A DNA stretch of 64,000 nt from Noviherbaspirillum suwonense (lineage in GTDB: Bacteria > Pseudomonadota > Gammaproteobacteria > Burkholderiales > Burkholderiaceae_D), in assembly GCF_900182955.1 (NCBI RefSeq), contig NZ_FXUL01000001.1, forward strand, positions 124,001 through 188,000. The letters run 5' to 3'. Below are positions 9,249-18,951 of the stretch, piece after piece. The translations under genes were made by a program, and so were the position numbers. The notes under the pieces are model-generated. The model was given only the letters and a program-made list of their open reading frames with translations, ran no database searches and was not told where the DNA came from. Numbering within the stretch: the first letter of the stretch is position 1; each line of letters opens with the position of its first letter.

Positions 9249-9281
9249 TGCCCCACCCGACCCCTCTCCAAGGTTGATGCA

Positions 9282-9647
9282 ATGGCCATACAAAAAATCC
9301 TGGTCGTCGACGATTCGCCGACCGAGCGCTACTTCCTGTCCGATATCCTGATCAAGAACGGCTTTTCGGTGTCGACCGCCGAAAGCGGCGAGGAAGCGCT
9401 GCTGAAAGTGAAGGCCGACCGGCCGCAGCTGATCCTGATGGACGTGGTGATGCCGGGGCAAAACGGCTTCCAGGTCACCCGCTCGATCAGCCGCAACCCT
9501 GACACGCAGGACGTGCCCATCATCATCTGCACCAGCAAGGGCCAGGAAACCGACCGCATCTGGGGACTGCGCCAGGGTGCGCGCGACTACATCGTCAAGC
9601 CGGTCGACCCCCAGGAACTGCTGGCAAAAATCGCGGCGCTGGGTTAA
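9282..9647 (+). CDS. pilH: Twitching-motility response regulator PilH
   Basis: A 121-residue stand-alone receiver domain: KILVVDDSPTERYFL, phospho-acceptor in LILMDVVMPGQNG, Thr in IIICTSKGQETD, Lys in YIVKPVDPQ. PilH is the second CheY-like output of the Pil-Chp system and opposes PilG or drains phosphate from ChpA. It lies 33 bp after pilG and 3 bp before pilI. Confidence 0.92.
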   Translation: MAIQKILVVDDSPTERYFLSDILIKNGFSVSTAESGEEALLKVKADRPQLILMDVVMPGQNGFQVTRSISRNPDTQDVPIIICTSKGQETDRIWGLRQGARDYIVKPVDPQELLAKIAALG

Positions 9648-9650
9648 TCC

Positions 9651-10244
9651 ATGGACAGCGCCAATTCCTCCCGGGAAGCATCGGCAGCACTGTCCCATAC
9701 GCCACAGATTTCGCCCGACCGGGCAGCGCGCCGGGCCCGGATGCGCGACTTCCAGACCCACCTGGTCGATCGCATGCATGCGGCCCGCAGCGGCGCCGAC
9801 GCCCATGTCAACGGCCTCGCCGTCGTCATCGGCGGCAGCCGCTACCTGCTGGACCTGAAGCAGGCAGGGGAGATCACCACCGTCGGCGCCATCACCGGCG
9901 TGCCGCTGACCGCCGACTGGTTCCTCGGCCTGTCCAACCTGCGCGGCAACCTGATCAGCATCATCGACCTCGCCCGTTTCCAGGGCGGTGAATCCACCGT
10001 CATCGAGAAGGACAGCCGGGTGGTCGCCTTCGCGCCGGCGCTGGGGTTCAACTGCGGCCTGCTGGTGTCGCGCGTGCTGGGCCTGCGCAACGTCGCCGAG
10101 ATGACGTTAAAGAATCCGGCGGCGGCTGCCGATAACCCTCCATGGCTGGCACGGCATTACGTCGACCAGGAGGCGCAGGACTGGACCGAACTTGATCTTT
10201 CCCTGATCACGCAGGATTCCCGATTTTTGCATGTAGGTTCATGA
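9651..10244 (+). CDS. pilI: CheW-like adaptor PilI
   Basis: A 197-residue protein with a CheW domain (about residues 55-190) that links the receptor PilJ to the kinase ChpA. Typical segments are [18 protein letters not shown], the docking loop [17 protein letters not shown], and the Gly-rich [11 protein letters not shown]. The N-terminal 35-40 residues are polar ([15 protein letters not shown]). The ATG comes three bases after the pilH stop. pilJ follows after 52 bp. Confidence 0.9.
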   Translation: MDSANSSREASAALSHTPQISPDRAARRARMRDFQTHLVDRMHAARSGADAHVNGLAVVIGGSRYLLDLKQAGEITTVGAITGVPLTADWFLGLSNLRGNLISIIDLARFQGGESTVIEKDSRVVAFAPALGFNCGLLVSRVLGLRNVAEMTLKNPAAAADNPPWLARHYVDQEAQDWTELDLSLITQDSRFLHVGS

Positions 10245-10296
10245 CCGCCAGGCGGTCGCGCCTGGATTACCCGTTACCGGCATCAGGAGACATTGC

Positions 10297-12567
10297 ATGG
10301 CGTTCAATCTGGCTTTCCTCAACAAGCTGAAGAAACCGCGTATCCACGACGGACACGCGGCGATGGCCGCGGCTGGCGCGCATGGCGGAGCGTCCGCGCT
10401 GTCGCCGGCGCTCGCCGGCGCCGCGCAGGCCGAGACGCCCGCGGCGGTGGCGAAGTCGCGGCTCGGCGGCCTGAAGCGCTCCGACATGCTGATGCTGAGC
10501 CGCTTCCCGGTCCAGCACCAGATGCGGCTGCTGCTCGGCGTGCTGGGCGGCTCGCTGCTGCTCGGCTCGGGTGCGGTGTGGCTCAACGCCAATGTCTCCG
10601 GCATGAATTCGCTGCAGACGCAGATCGCCGGCGACACGCTGATGCACTCGCAGCGTATCGGCAAGGCGGCGCCGAACGCGATCCAGGGCAACCCGGCCGC
10701 ATTCGAACAGCTGGCCGACAGCCGGCGCGCGCTCAACACCGACCTCGACGTGCTGACCAGCGGCGGCGAGTTCCAGGGCCGCAGCATCAGTCCCGCGGGC
10801 GGCGACATCAGCGCCATCCTCTCGGAGTCCCGCAAGGCCTGGGCCAGTTCGGACAAGGCCGCCGGCACGGTGCTGAAGCTGCAGAAGGAATTGTCCGGTT
10901 TCGGCGCCACGCTGCAGAAGCTCAATGCGCTGTCGCCGACGCTGCTGGAACTGACCGAGCAGATCTCGACGCTGAAAGCGCAGGGCGGCGCCAGCCCGCG
11001 TGAAATCGCCGCGGCCGGCCAGCTGGTCATGCTGACCCAGCGACTGGGCCGCAGCGCCAACGAATTCCTGACCTCGGAAGGCGTCAACCCGGAAACCGCT
11101 TTCCTGCTGGGCAAGGACACCAACACCTTCCGAGACATCACCGACGGCTTCCTGAGCGGCAGCGAGATCATGCGCCTGTCGGCCACCCGCGACCCGGACA
11201 CGCGCGAGAAGCTGATCGAACTGCAGAAGACCTTCGGCGAATACCAGAAATCGGTGTCCAGCATCCTCGGCAACCTGCAGAACTTCATCGCGGCCAAGCA
11301 GGCCGAGCAGCTGATCTTCACCGAAAACGAAGCGCTCAAGGAACGCCTTGCGACGCTCCAGCGCGCCTACCGCGCCCATGAGGACGCCGTCGGCTGGACC
11401 TTCTGGCCGATGCTGGTGTTCGCGCTGGCGGCGCTGCTGTCGGCCGCGGCCATCGCCCGCGTGCTGCTGCAGGACAGCCGCAGCCGCGCGCTCGAATCGG
11501 AATCGCGGCGCGAGGCGGCCGACGCCCAGCGTCTCGAAGCGCAGCGCCAGGAAGAACAGGCCAAGGCCGCCAACGACCAGAACCAGGCGGCGATTCTGCG
11601 GCTGATGAACGAACTGCAGGAAGTGGCGGACGGCGACCTGACCGTGCAGGCCACCGTGTCCGAAGACATCACCGGCGCCATTGCCGACTCGCTCAACTAC
11701 ACGGTGGAAGAACTGCGCGGCCTGGTCGGACGCGTGACCAAGACCGCCGAGCAGGTGACCTCCGCGTCCAACGCGGCGCAGAACATCTCCACCGAACTGC
11801 TGGAAGCGTCGCAGAAGCAGTCGCGGGAAATCCAGGAGACCGGCCAGGCGGTGCTGCAGATGGCCAGCCAGATTACCGACGTGTCCCGCTCGGCCAGCGA
11901 ATCGGCCGAAGTGGCGCGGCAGTCGGTGACGGCGGCCGAGCAGGGTTCGCAGGCAGTGGAAAACGCGATCAAGGGCATGACCGAGATTCGCGAGCAGATC
12001 CAGGAAACGTCCAAGCGCATCAAGCGGCTGGGCGAATCCTCGCAGGAGATCGGCGAGATCACCGAGCTGATTTCCGACATTACCGAGCAGACCAACGTGC
12101 TGGCGCTGAACGCGGCGATCCAGGCGGCGTCGGCGGGCGAGGCGGGCCGCGGCTTCTCGGTCGTGGCCGAGGAAGTGCAGCGGCTGGCGGAACGCTCGGC
12201 CGAAGCGACCAAGCAGATCGGCGCGCTGGTGCGCACCATTCAAACCGATACGCACGATGCCGTCGCCGCAATGGAGAAATCGACGCAGGGCGTGGTCGAA
12301 GGCGCCCGGCTGTCGGACGCGGCAGGCGCCGCGCTGCTCGACATCCGCCGGGTTTCGAACCAGCTGGCCGAGCTGATCCAGGAAATCTCCACCGCGACCG
12401 GCCACCAGGCGCGCTCGGCCAGCGGCGTCGCGGGCAACATCCAGAACATTTTGACGGTGACCGAGCAGACGCAGCAGGGCACGCAACAGACCGCGCAGTC
12501 GATTCACGCGCTGTCCCGGCTCGCGGAAGAACTGAAGAGTTCCGTGTCCCGCTTCCGCGTCGCCTGA
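10297..12567 (+). CDS. pilJ: Methyl-accepting chemotaxis protein PilJ (type IV pilus)
   Basis: A 756-residue transmembrane receptor. A cytoplasmic N-terminus of about 70 residues is followed by TM1 (about 73-93, [18 protein letters not shown]). Then comes a periplasmic module of about 270 residues with PilJ-type helical repeats, TM2 (about 366-390, [19 protein letters not shown]), a HAMP region and a long signalling domain. The hairpin tip of the signalling domain is [20 protein letters not shown] (near 595-615), followed by [18 protein letters not shown] lies 7 bases before the ATG. It transmits pilus-surface signals to ChpA through PilI. Confidence 0.93.
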   Translation: MAFNLAFLNKLKKPRIHDGHAAMAAAGAHGGASALSPALAGAAQAETPAAVAKSRLGGLKRSDMLMLSRFPVQHQMRLLLGVLGGSLLLGSGAVWLNANVSGMNSLQTQIAGDTLMHSQRIGKAAPNAIQGNPAAFEQLADSRRALNTDLDVLTSGGEFQGRSISPAGGDISAILSESRKAWASSDKAAGTVLKLQKELSGFGATLQKLNALSPTLLELTEQISTLKAQGGASPREIAAAGQLVMLTQRLGRSANEFLTSEGVNPETAFLLGKDTNTFRDITDGFLSGSEIMRLSATRDPDTREKLIELQKTFGEYQKSVSSILGNLQNFIAAKQAEQLIFTENEALKERLATLQRAYRAHEDAVGWTFWPMLVFALAALLSAAAIARVLLQDSRSRALESESRREAADAQRLEAQRQEEQAKAANDQNQAAILRLMNELQEVADGDLTVQATVSEDITGAIADSLNYTVEELRGLVGRVTKTAEQVTSASNAAQNISTELLEASQKQSREIQETGQAVLQMASQITDVSRSASESAEVARQSVTAAEQGSQAVENAIKGMTEIREQIQETSKRIKRLGESSQEIGEITELISDITEQTNVLALNAAIQAASAGEAGRGFSVVAEEVQRLAERSAEATKQIGALVRTIQTDTHDAVAAMEKSTQGVVEGARLSDAAGAALLDIRRVSNQLAELIQEISTATGHQARSASGVAGNIQNILTVTEQTQQGTQQTAQSIHALSRLAEELKSSVSRFRVA

Positions 12568-12684
12568 CGCCCCCCGATGCCGTCCGCATCCCGCAATGCA
12601 CCGTATTGGTACCGGCGCCTTCCCGCAAGGCCAGCGCGCCGCAACGCGCCGGGACCGCGCACAACCTGACACCTTGAGGCACGC

Positions 12685-15600
12685 ATGAGCAGCTATCCTG
12701 CCAACCCCGCCGCCGCGGACCAGTTCGACACCGGGCCGTTGTCCTGGGTCATGGAAGAGATCCGCGCCGTGCTTGCGCGTACCAGCGCACTGGCGCAGTC
12801 CTCGGCCGTGCTCGACGCCGAAGCCGCCGCGGCGGCCTTCAAGCAGGCTGCCACGGTGCTGCACCAGGCGCATGGCGTGCTGCAGGTGGTCGACATCGCC
12901 GGCGTGCCGCTGCTGACCGAGGCAATCGAAGACCTGCTCACGCGCGCTTCCGGCGACGCCGCGGCGCCGGAAGCGGGCTGGCTGGACGCCGTCGCCGCCG
13001 CCTGCGTCGCGCTGACCGAATACCTGGATGAATTGCTGGCCGGCGCTGCGCCGCAGCCGCTGAAGCTGTATCCGTATTACCGCGACCTGCAGCAGGCCCG
13101 CGGCATCAGCCGCATCCATCCGACCGACCTGTATTTCCCCGACCTGTCGATACAGCCGAGGCTGGGCGGCGCGACCGCGCAGGCCAGCGCGGTCGAGGCA
13201 TCGCACCTGCGGCAGCGCTTCGAAAAGGCCTTGCTGCCCTTGCTGAAAAGCGCCGACCCGCAGGCGGAAAAAGCCAGCGCCGCCGGACTCGCCGACGTGC
13301 TGGCCGATTTTGTCCGCCGCACGCCGGGACAGGCCGGGCGCGCCTACTGGTGGGTGCTGCACGGTTTTGCCGCCGGCGTGGCAGGCGGTGAAATCGCGTC
13401 GGCGGTGTATGTGAAGCAGCTGTTTGGCCGCATCAACATGCAGATGCGCAAGCTCGACGAACCGGCGTCCGACGTCAGCGAGCGCCTGATGCGCGATGCG
13501 CTGTACTTCATCGCCGCGGCGCCGGCCCCGTCGCCGCGGCTGCTGCAGATACGCCAGGTCTACAGCCTGGCGTCCGTGGACGAGGCCGCGCTGGACAGCC
13601 GGCGCTACGGCCGCACCGACCGCGCACTGAACGCCAGCGCGCTGGAAGGCCTGCAGTCGGCCAAGGCCGCCTGGGAGCGGCTCGCCACCGGCGAAATGCA
13701 GGCTGTGGCCGACTTCAGGCGCGACCTGGGCGCGCTCGCCCGGCCAGTCGCCAACCTCGGTTCGGTGCCGCTCGAGCAGCTGCTGGCGCAACTCGCGCAG
13801 ATCGCCGCCGGCGACATGCCTGCCGCGCCCGGCCAGGCACTGGCGCTCGATGTCGCGACCGGCCTGTTATTCCTGGAAAGCGTACTGGACGGCGGCGTCC
13901 GTCCGGATGCGGACACGGATCGCACCGCCAACGCCATGACCGTACGCCTTGGCGCGCTGGCCAGCGGCGACCTGCATGCCGCGCCGGTACAGTGGTCCGG
14001 CAGTCCCGCCGAGGACGTCGGCCAGCGCGAGACCGTCGCCGTGCTCGCCGGCGAGATGCGCAGCAATCTCGCGCAGGTCGAAAAGATGCTGGACGAGTTC
14101 TTCAGCAACTCGGCAAAACGAACGGTGCTCGCGCCGGTCGACGGCATCCTGCACCAGATTGAAGGCGCGCTTGCGATCCTCGACCAGCAGCAGGCGGTGC
14201 TGGCGGTGCGCAATGTGCGCGCTGAAGTGGCTGGATTCGCTGCGCCGGACTTCGAGGGCGAACCTGGCCGCCCCGAATTCCAGCATGTCGCGCGCAACCT
14301 CGGCGCGCTGAGTTTTTTCATGGAAAGCATGCAGGCTGACAGCGAAGCCGCGATGACCCGATTCGTCTTCGATCCGGCCAGCAAGCTGTTTGTCAGCACC
14401 GCGCCGCGTCGCGGCCAGGCAAGGATGGTGGACGTACCGGCCATCTCCGCCGCGCCGGTTGCGGAGATGGCCGCGGAGCCGGTCCAGGCCCTTGCGCGGC
14501 AGCCTGACGGCATCGCCATGCCGGCAGCGGAGACTGCGGCAGACGCTGGGGCTGGGGCTGCGGAAGCTGTCGAAGCCACGGGAGCTGTCGAAGCCACCAA
14601 AGCTGTCGAAGCCACCGAAGCTGTCGAAGCCACCGAAGCTGCCGAAGCTGCCGAAGCCGCCGAAGCCGCCGAAGCCGCCGAAGCCGTCGAGATCGTTGCC
14701 GCGGCTGCGCCGGCAGCCTATGACGAAGAACGCGCGCTGGCCCTGGCCGACCTGCCTGAAAGCATCGACTACGCGGCGGCTCCGCCGTCGCCGGTGCAGC
14801 CATCCGACCTGGTGCTGGCGATGGACGACGAGACAGTCGACGCCGAACTGCTGGAAATTTTCCTTGGCGAAGCGGTCGAGGTGTTGGAAACCGTCAGCGA
14901 CAACCTGCCGCCGCTGCGGATGGCGCCAGCCGAGCAAAGCTACCTGACCACACTGCGCCGCGCCTTCCATACGCTGAAGGGCAGCGGGCGCATGGTCGGC
15001 CTCGGCGCATTCGGCGAGGCCGCATGGGCTGTGGAAAAAACCCTGAACCTTGCGCTCGCCGGCAATGAGCCGGTATCCGACGACCTGTGCAGCCTGATCG
15101 ACCGGGCGCACGCCGAATTGGGCGCCTGGGTCCAGGACCTGCAGCAAACCGGAAAATCCAGCCGCACGCCGGACGCGCTGGTGCGGGCATGCGAACAGTT
15201 TGCCAACGGCGGCGGCTTGCCGGATGCGGACATGGAAGTCTCGGCAGGGTCGGCCGTCGGTGCGAGTGCAGCGGCTGCAGCAACCGCAGAAGAAGCAGCA
15301 ACAGCGGAGGAAGCAGCATCCGCAGCGGCAGCAGCATCCGCAGAGAAAGCAGCAGAAGTTGAGGCAGCAGCAACCGCAATCGCACAGGAAACAGCTGCGG
15401 AGGCAGCAGTAGCCAAAGACGAGGCGGCACTTGCGGAGGCAGCAGTAGCCGGAGAGGAAGCAGCAATCGCAGAGGAGGCAAAACCTGCAGAGACAGCTGA
15501 GCCTGCACACAAAGTGGCAGCAGCCGGGGATGCAGCGGCGATTGCAGGGACAGCGGGAATCGTCGAGGCAGCCGCAGCCGAAGAGATCGCAGACAAGGAG

Positions 15601-18600
15601 ATAGCAGACGCAGTAGAAAGTGCAGGGGTCGCAGCCGCTGCAGCAAGCACGGAAACATCCACAACCGGAAACGAGCAGCCCGGTCCGGCCCCGGCTGACG
15701 CCGGCGCGACCAGCCTCCCGCCGGATACCGCCAATGAAGCCATTGCGGTAGCCGAAGCCGAAGACACTCCCGCGCTGCCAGGCGACGAGGCAAGCGAGGC
15801 TGCCAACGCAGCCGAGGCGGCGGACGCCTTCCTCCTGTCCGATACCGCAGGCGCTTCCCCGGTGCCCGAGGAAGTGCCTGCGATGCTTGCGCAGGTGTTC
15901 AGCTTCCCCGACGTGCATCCGCCCGAGAGCCGGGTGGACGACAGCATCAAGCGCATCGGCACGCTCGAGATCAGCGTCCCCCTGCACAACATCTATCTCG
16001 CCGAGACCGACGACCTGGTGCGCCTGCTGGCGCAGGACCTGGCCGAATGGCGGCATGAGGCCGCCCGCAGCGTCAATACCATCGCCGTGCATGCAGCGCA
16101 TTCGCTGGCCGGCAGTTCGGCAACCGTCGGCTTCGTCCCGTTGCAGGAAGTCGCCTATGCGCTTGAGCGGGTGCTGCAGACGCTGGCGCGCAAGCCGGTC
16201 ATGCTGAGTCCCGCCGACTATGATGCGCTGGACTGCGCGGTCGACCGCTTGAAGGCCATGCTGCAAACCTTCGCGCTGGGCGAGATGCCCGAAGCGGCGC
16301 CGGACCAGGTCGCTATCCTGGTGCAGATGCGCGAGGAGATTGCCAGGCGCGCCGCCAGCAGCCAGCCGGAAGTGCAGTCCGCGGTGCCGGCATTCATCCC
16401 CGACGAAACCGAGGGCATCGACGGCAGCGAAGCAGAACGCGCCGCCGCGGTTGCAAGGACATCGCCGGCGGACGTGCCGGGCGCGAAGACGCGGCCACTC
16501 GCCGGCTTCGCAGTGGACGCTGCCGTCCCGGCCGAACGCGCGACCGCGGCGGACGAGACCGATGTGGATGCCGATGCGGCCGAACCGGCCAGCCAGGCCG
16601 GGCGCATGCCGCGCGATGAACTCGACGCCGACCTGCTGCCGGTTTTCCTGGAAGAAGCCAGCGACCTGCTGCCGCAGATCCAGATCCAGCTGCGGACCTG
16701 GCAGGCCGAGCCGGCAGCCGCCGAGCCCGTGGAAAACCTGCGCAGGCTGCTGCATACCATCAAGGGCAGCGCGCGGATGGCGGGCGCAATGCGGCTCGGC
16801 CAGCAGATGCACGACATGGAAAGCCGGATCGAGCAGATTGTCATCGTCGGCCAGCCGTCGGGCGCCGCATTCGACGACCTGTTCGGCCGGTTCGACATCG
16901 GCCTGTACCTGTACGACCAGCTGCAGCATCCCGACGCCGCCCGGCTGGCGCCGAATGTCGTCAGCGGCAGCGTGGCCAGCGCGGTGGCGCCGGCCACGGC
17001 GGCCGCAAGAAACCCGGCCGCGGCCAACACGCCGCTGGTGCGGGTGCGCGCCGACGTCATCGACCGCCTGGTCAACCAGGCCGGCGAGGTGTCGATCTCC
17101 CGTTCGCGGGTGGAGAATGGCGTGTCCGGGCTGCAGCAGTCGCTGTCCGAGCTGACCGAGAACGTGACCCGGCTGCGGTCGCAGTTGCGCGAGCTGGAAA
17201 TCCAGGCCGAAACCCAGATCAGTTCGCAGATGGCGCAGTCGGCCGAGCGCGGCTTCGACCCGCTCGAGTTCGACCGCTTCACCCGGCTGCAGGAACTGAG
17301 CCGCATGATCGCCGAGACCGTCGCCGACGTCGCCACGGTGCAGCAGAACATGACCCGCGGCGTCGAGCAGGCGGGCGCCGACCTGCAGCTGCAGTCGCGG
17401 CTCACGCGCGAGCTGCAGCAGGACCTGATGCGGGTGCGCATGGTGCAGTTCGGCAGCATCGCCGAACGGCTGTACCGCGTCACGCGCCAGGCGGCGAAGG
17501 AAGTCGACAAGCGGGTCAGCCTCGACATCCGCGGCGGCGGCGTCGAAATCGACCGCGGCGTGCTGGAGAAAATGGCCGCGCCGTTCGAGCATCTGCTGCG
17601 CAATGCGATCGTGCACGGCATCGAAAGCCGCGGCCAGCGGCTGGCGGCGGGCAAGAAGGAAACCGGCGAGCTGACCGTCGAGATACGGCAGGAAGGCAAC
17701 GAGGTCGTGATCCAGTTTTCCGACGACGGCGCGGGCCTGGACCTCGAACGCATCCGCCAGCGGGCCGAGGCAAGCGGCCTGGTGCGGGACGGCGCTGCGC
17801 TGTCCGATGCCGAACTGCGCGAACTGATCTTCCATCCGGGCTTTTCCACCGCGCAGGAAGTGACCGAACTGGCCGGCCGCGGCATCGGCATGGACATCGT
17901 CCGGTCCGAGGCGAGCGGCCTTGGCGGGCGCGTCGGCATCGACAGCCAGCGCGGCCGCGGCACGACCTTCATGGTCAGGCTGCCGCTGACGCTGGCGGTG
18001 ACCCAGGTGGTGGTGCTGACCACCGGCGGCAACACCTACGCGGTGCCGTCGGTCCTGGTCGAGCAGGTGCAGCAGCTGAAGGCGGCGCCGCTGGCCGACG
18101 CCTATGCGCAGGGCTCGGTGGCGTGGCGCGGCGAGCAGGTGCCGCTGTACTTCCTGTCGGAACTGCTGGGCGACAGCAGCGTTGCGCCGGTCACGCAGCA
18201 GTATTCGCCGCTGCTGATCTTGAAGAGCGGCGACATGCGGGTGGCGGTGCATGTGGACGAAGTAGTCGGCAACCGGGAAGTCGTCGTCAAGAACATCGGC
18301 CCGCAGCTTGCCCAGATGCCGGGCGTGGCCGGCGCGACCGTGCTGGGCTCGGGCGATATCGTGCTGATCCTCGACCCGGTGCCGCTGGCGCAGCGCCTGG
18401 CCGACGCCGAACGGGCGGCGCCGCGCGAGGAGCAGGCTCTGCAGCCGCTGCAGGCGCCGCGCGCCCAGCCTATCGTCATGGTCGTCGACGATTCGCTGAC
18501 GGTGCGGCGCGTCACCCAGCGTTTCCTGACCCGCGAGGGCTACCAGGTGATGCTGGCCAAGGATGGCGTCGATGCGCTGGAGCAGTTGCAGACGGTGACG

Positions 18601-18858
18601 CCGCACCTGATGCTGGTCGACATCGAGATGCCGCGGATGGACGGTTTCGACCTGACCCGCAATGTGCGCGACGATATCCGGACCCGGCACATTCCCATCA
18701 TCATGATCACGTCCCGCACCGCCACCAAGCATCGCAACTATGCAATGGAGCTGGGCGTGAACGAGTACCTGGGCAAGCCTTACCGGGAAACCGACCTGCT
18801 CGGGTTCGTGGCGGCCTACACCGGGAAGCCGGAGGCGGCGGCCGCGGCGGGAGGATAG
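12685..18858 (+). CDS. chpA: Giant hybrid CheA kinase ChpA/PilL with Hpt, ATPase, CheW and receiver domains
   Basis: A 2057-residue kinase of the Pil-Chp system. In order: a FimL/ChpA-like N-terminal region (1-600); an AVEATE hexapeptide repeat (628-669); Hpt1 with His762 (FHTLKGSGRMVG); a second Ala/Glu-rich linker (about 852-995); Hpt2 with His1139 (HSLAGSSATVG); Hpt3 with His1357 (LHTIKGSARMAG); dimerisation helices (about 1450-1590); an HATPase with Asn1640 (LLRNAIVHGIES) and DDGAGLD at 1680; a CheW-like domain (about 1770-1900); and a C-terminal receiver with Asp1979 (LMLVDIEMPRMDG). It should phosphorylate PilG and PilH. P. aeruginosa ChpA is larger with more phosphotransfer sites. No pilK or chpB (methylation enzymes) follows. 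Confidence 0.93.
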   Translation: MSSYPANPAAADQFDTGPLSWVMEEIRAVLARTSALAQSSAVLDAEAAAAAFKQAATVLHQAHGVLQVVDIAGVPLLTEAIEDLLTRASGDAAAPEAGWLDAVAAACVALTEYLDELLAGAAPQPLKLYPYYRDLQQARGISRIHPTDLYFPDLSIQPRLGGATAQASAVEASHLRQRFEKALLPLLKSADPQAEKASAAGLADVLADFVRRTPGQAGRAYWWVLHGFAAGVAGGEIASAVYVKQLFGRINMQMRKLDEPASDVSERLMRDALYFIAAAPAPSPRLLQIRQVYSLASVDEAALDSRRYGRTDRALNASALEGLQSAKAAWERLATGEMQAVADFRRDLGALARPVANLGSVPLEQLLAQLAQIAAGDMPAAPGQALALDVATGLLFLESVLDGGVRPDADTDRTANAMTVRLGALASGDLHAAPVQWSGSPAEDVGQRETVAVLAGEMRSNLAQVEKMLDEFFSNSAKRTVLAPVDGILHQIEGALAILDQQQAVLAVRNVRAEVAGFAAPDFEGEPGRPEFQHVARNLGALSFFMESMQADSEAAMTRFVFDPASKLFVSTAPRRGQARMVDVPAISAAPVAEMAAEPVQALARQPDGIAMPAAETAADAGAGAAEAVEATGAVEATKAVEATEAVEATEAAEAAEAAEAAEAAEAVEIVAAAAPAAYDEERALALADLPESIDYAAAPPSPVQPSDLVLAMDDETVDAELLEIFLGEAVEVLETVSDNLPPLRMAPAEQSYLTTLRRAFHTLKGSGRMVGLGAFGEAAWAVEKTLNLALAGNEPVSDDLCSLIDRAHAELGAWVQDLQQTGKSSRTPDALVRACEQFANGGGLPDADMEVSAGSAVGASAAAAATAEEAATAEEAASAAAAASAEKAAEVEAAATAIAQETAAEAAVAKDEAALAEAAVAGEEAAIAEEAKPAETAEPAHKVAAAGDAAAIAGTAGIVEAAAAEEIADKEIADAVESAGVAAAAASTETSTTGNEQPGPAPADAGATSLPPDTANEAIAVAEAEDTPALPGDEASEAANAAEAADAFLLSDTAGASPVPEEVPAMLAQVFSFPDVHPPESRVDDSIKRIGTLEISVPLHNIYLAETDDLVRLLAQDLAEWRHEAARSVNTIAVHAAHSLAGSSATVGFVPLQEVAYALERVLQTLARKPVMLSPADYDALDCAVDRLKAMLQTFALGEMPEAAPDQVAILVQMREEIARRAASSQPEVQSAVPAFIPDETEGIDGSEAERAAAVARTSPADVPGAKTRPLAGFAVDAAVPAERATAADETDVDADAAEPASQAGRMPRDELDADLLPVFLEEASDLLPQIQIQLRTWQAEPAAAEPVENLRRLLHTIKGSARMAGAMRLGQQMHDMESRIEQIVIVGQPSGAAFDDLFGRFDIGLYLYDQLQHPDAARLAPNVVSGSVASAVAPATAAARNPAAANTPLVRVRADVIDRLVNQAGEVSISRSRVENGVSGLQQSLSELTENVTRLRSQLRELEIQAETQISSQMAQSAERGFDPLEFDRFTRLQELSRMIAETVADVATVQQNMTRGVEQAGADLQLQSRLTRELQQDLMRVRMVQFGSIAERLYRVTRQAAKEVDKRVSLDIRGGGVEIDRGVLEKMAAPFEHLLRNAIVHGIESRGQRLAAGKKETGELTVEIRQEGNEVVIQFSDDGAGLDLERIRQRAEASGLVRDGAALSDAELRELIFHPGFSTAQEVTELAGRGIGMDIVRSEASGLGGRVGIDSQRGRGTTFMVRLPLTLAVTQVVVLTTGGNTYAVPSVLVEQVQQLKAAPLADAYAQGSVAWRGEQVPLYFLSELLGDSSVAPVTQQYSPLLILKSGDMRVAVHVDEVVGNREVVVKNIGPQLAQMPGVAGATVLGSGDIVLILDPVPLAQRLADAERAAPREEQALQPLQAPRAQPIVMVVDDSLTVRRVTQRFLTREGYQVMLAKDGVDALEQLQTVTPHLMLVDIEMPRMDGFDLTRNVRDDIRTRHIPIIMITSRTATKHRNYAMELGVNEYLGKPYRETDLLGFVAAYTGKPEAAAAAGG
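14566..14691 (+). repeat. 18-bp tandem repeat encoding AVEATE in chpA
   Basis: Seven 18-bp units of the type GCTGTCGAAGCCACCGAA run without interruption in frame, the last three degenerating to AEAAEA-type units. They encode residues 628-669 of ChpA, a flexible acidic linker before the first clear Hpt domain. The unit number could vary between strains by slippage. Confidence 0.9.
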
Positions 18859-18951
18859 GCGGGCGGGACGCCATGTCCCCGGCCCGGCGCATCCCGCGGG
18901 CCGGCGGCGTTCCCGCCGCCACCTTGTTACGTTGCGCGCATTGCCGCGCTG

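Noticed and set aside
10267..13791. Long open frame (1174 codons) on the minus strand
   Set aside because: It is antisense to pilJ and chpA, which have clear domains. Long antisense frames are expected in GC-rich genes, and the translation has no family motif.
13867..18732. 1621-codon open frame on the minus strand
   Set aside because: Antisense to chpA. Composition-driven, with Cys/Gly/Phe-rich artefacts over the Ala/Glu repeat.
18903..18920. Terminator between chpA and phr
   Set aside because: GGCGGC-GTTCCC-GCCGCC forms a hairpin but no T-tract follows on either strand, so it is not a convincing intrinsic terminator.
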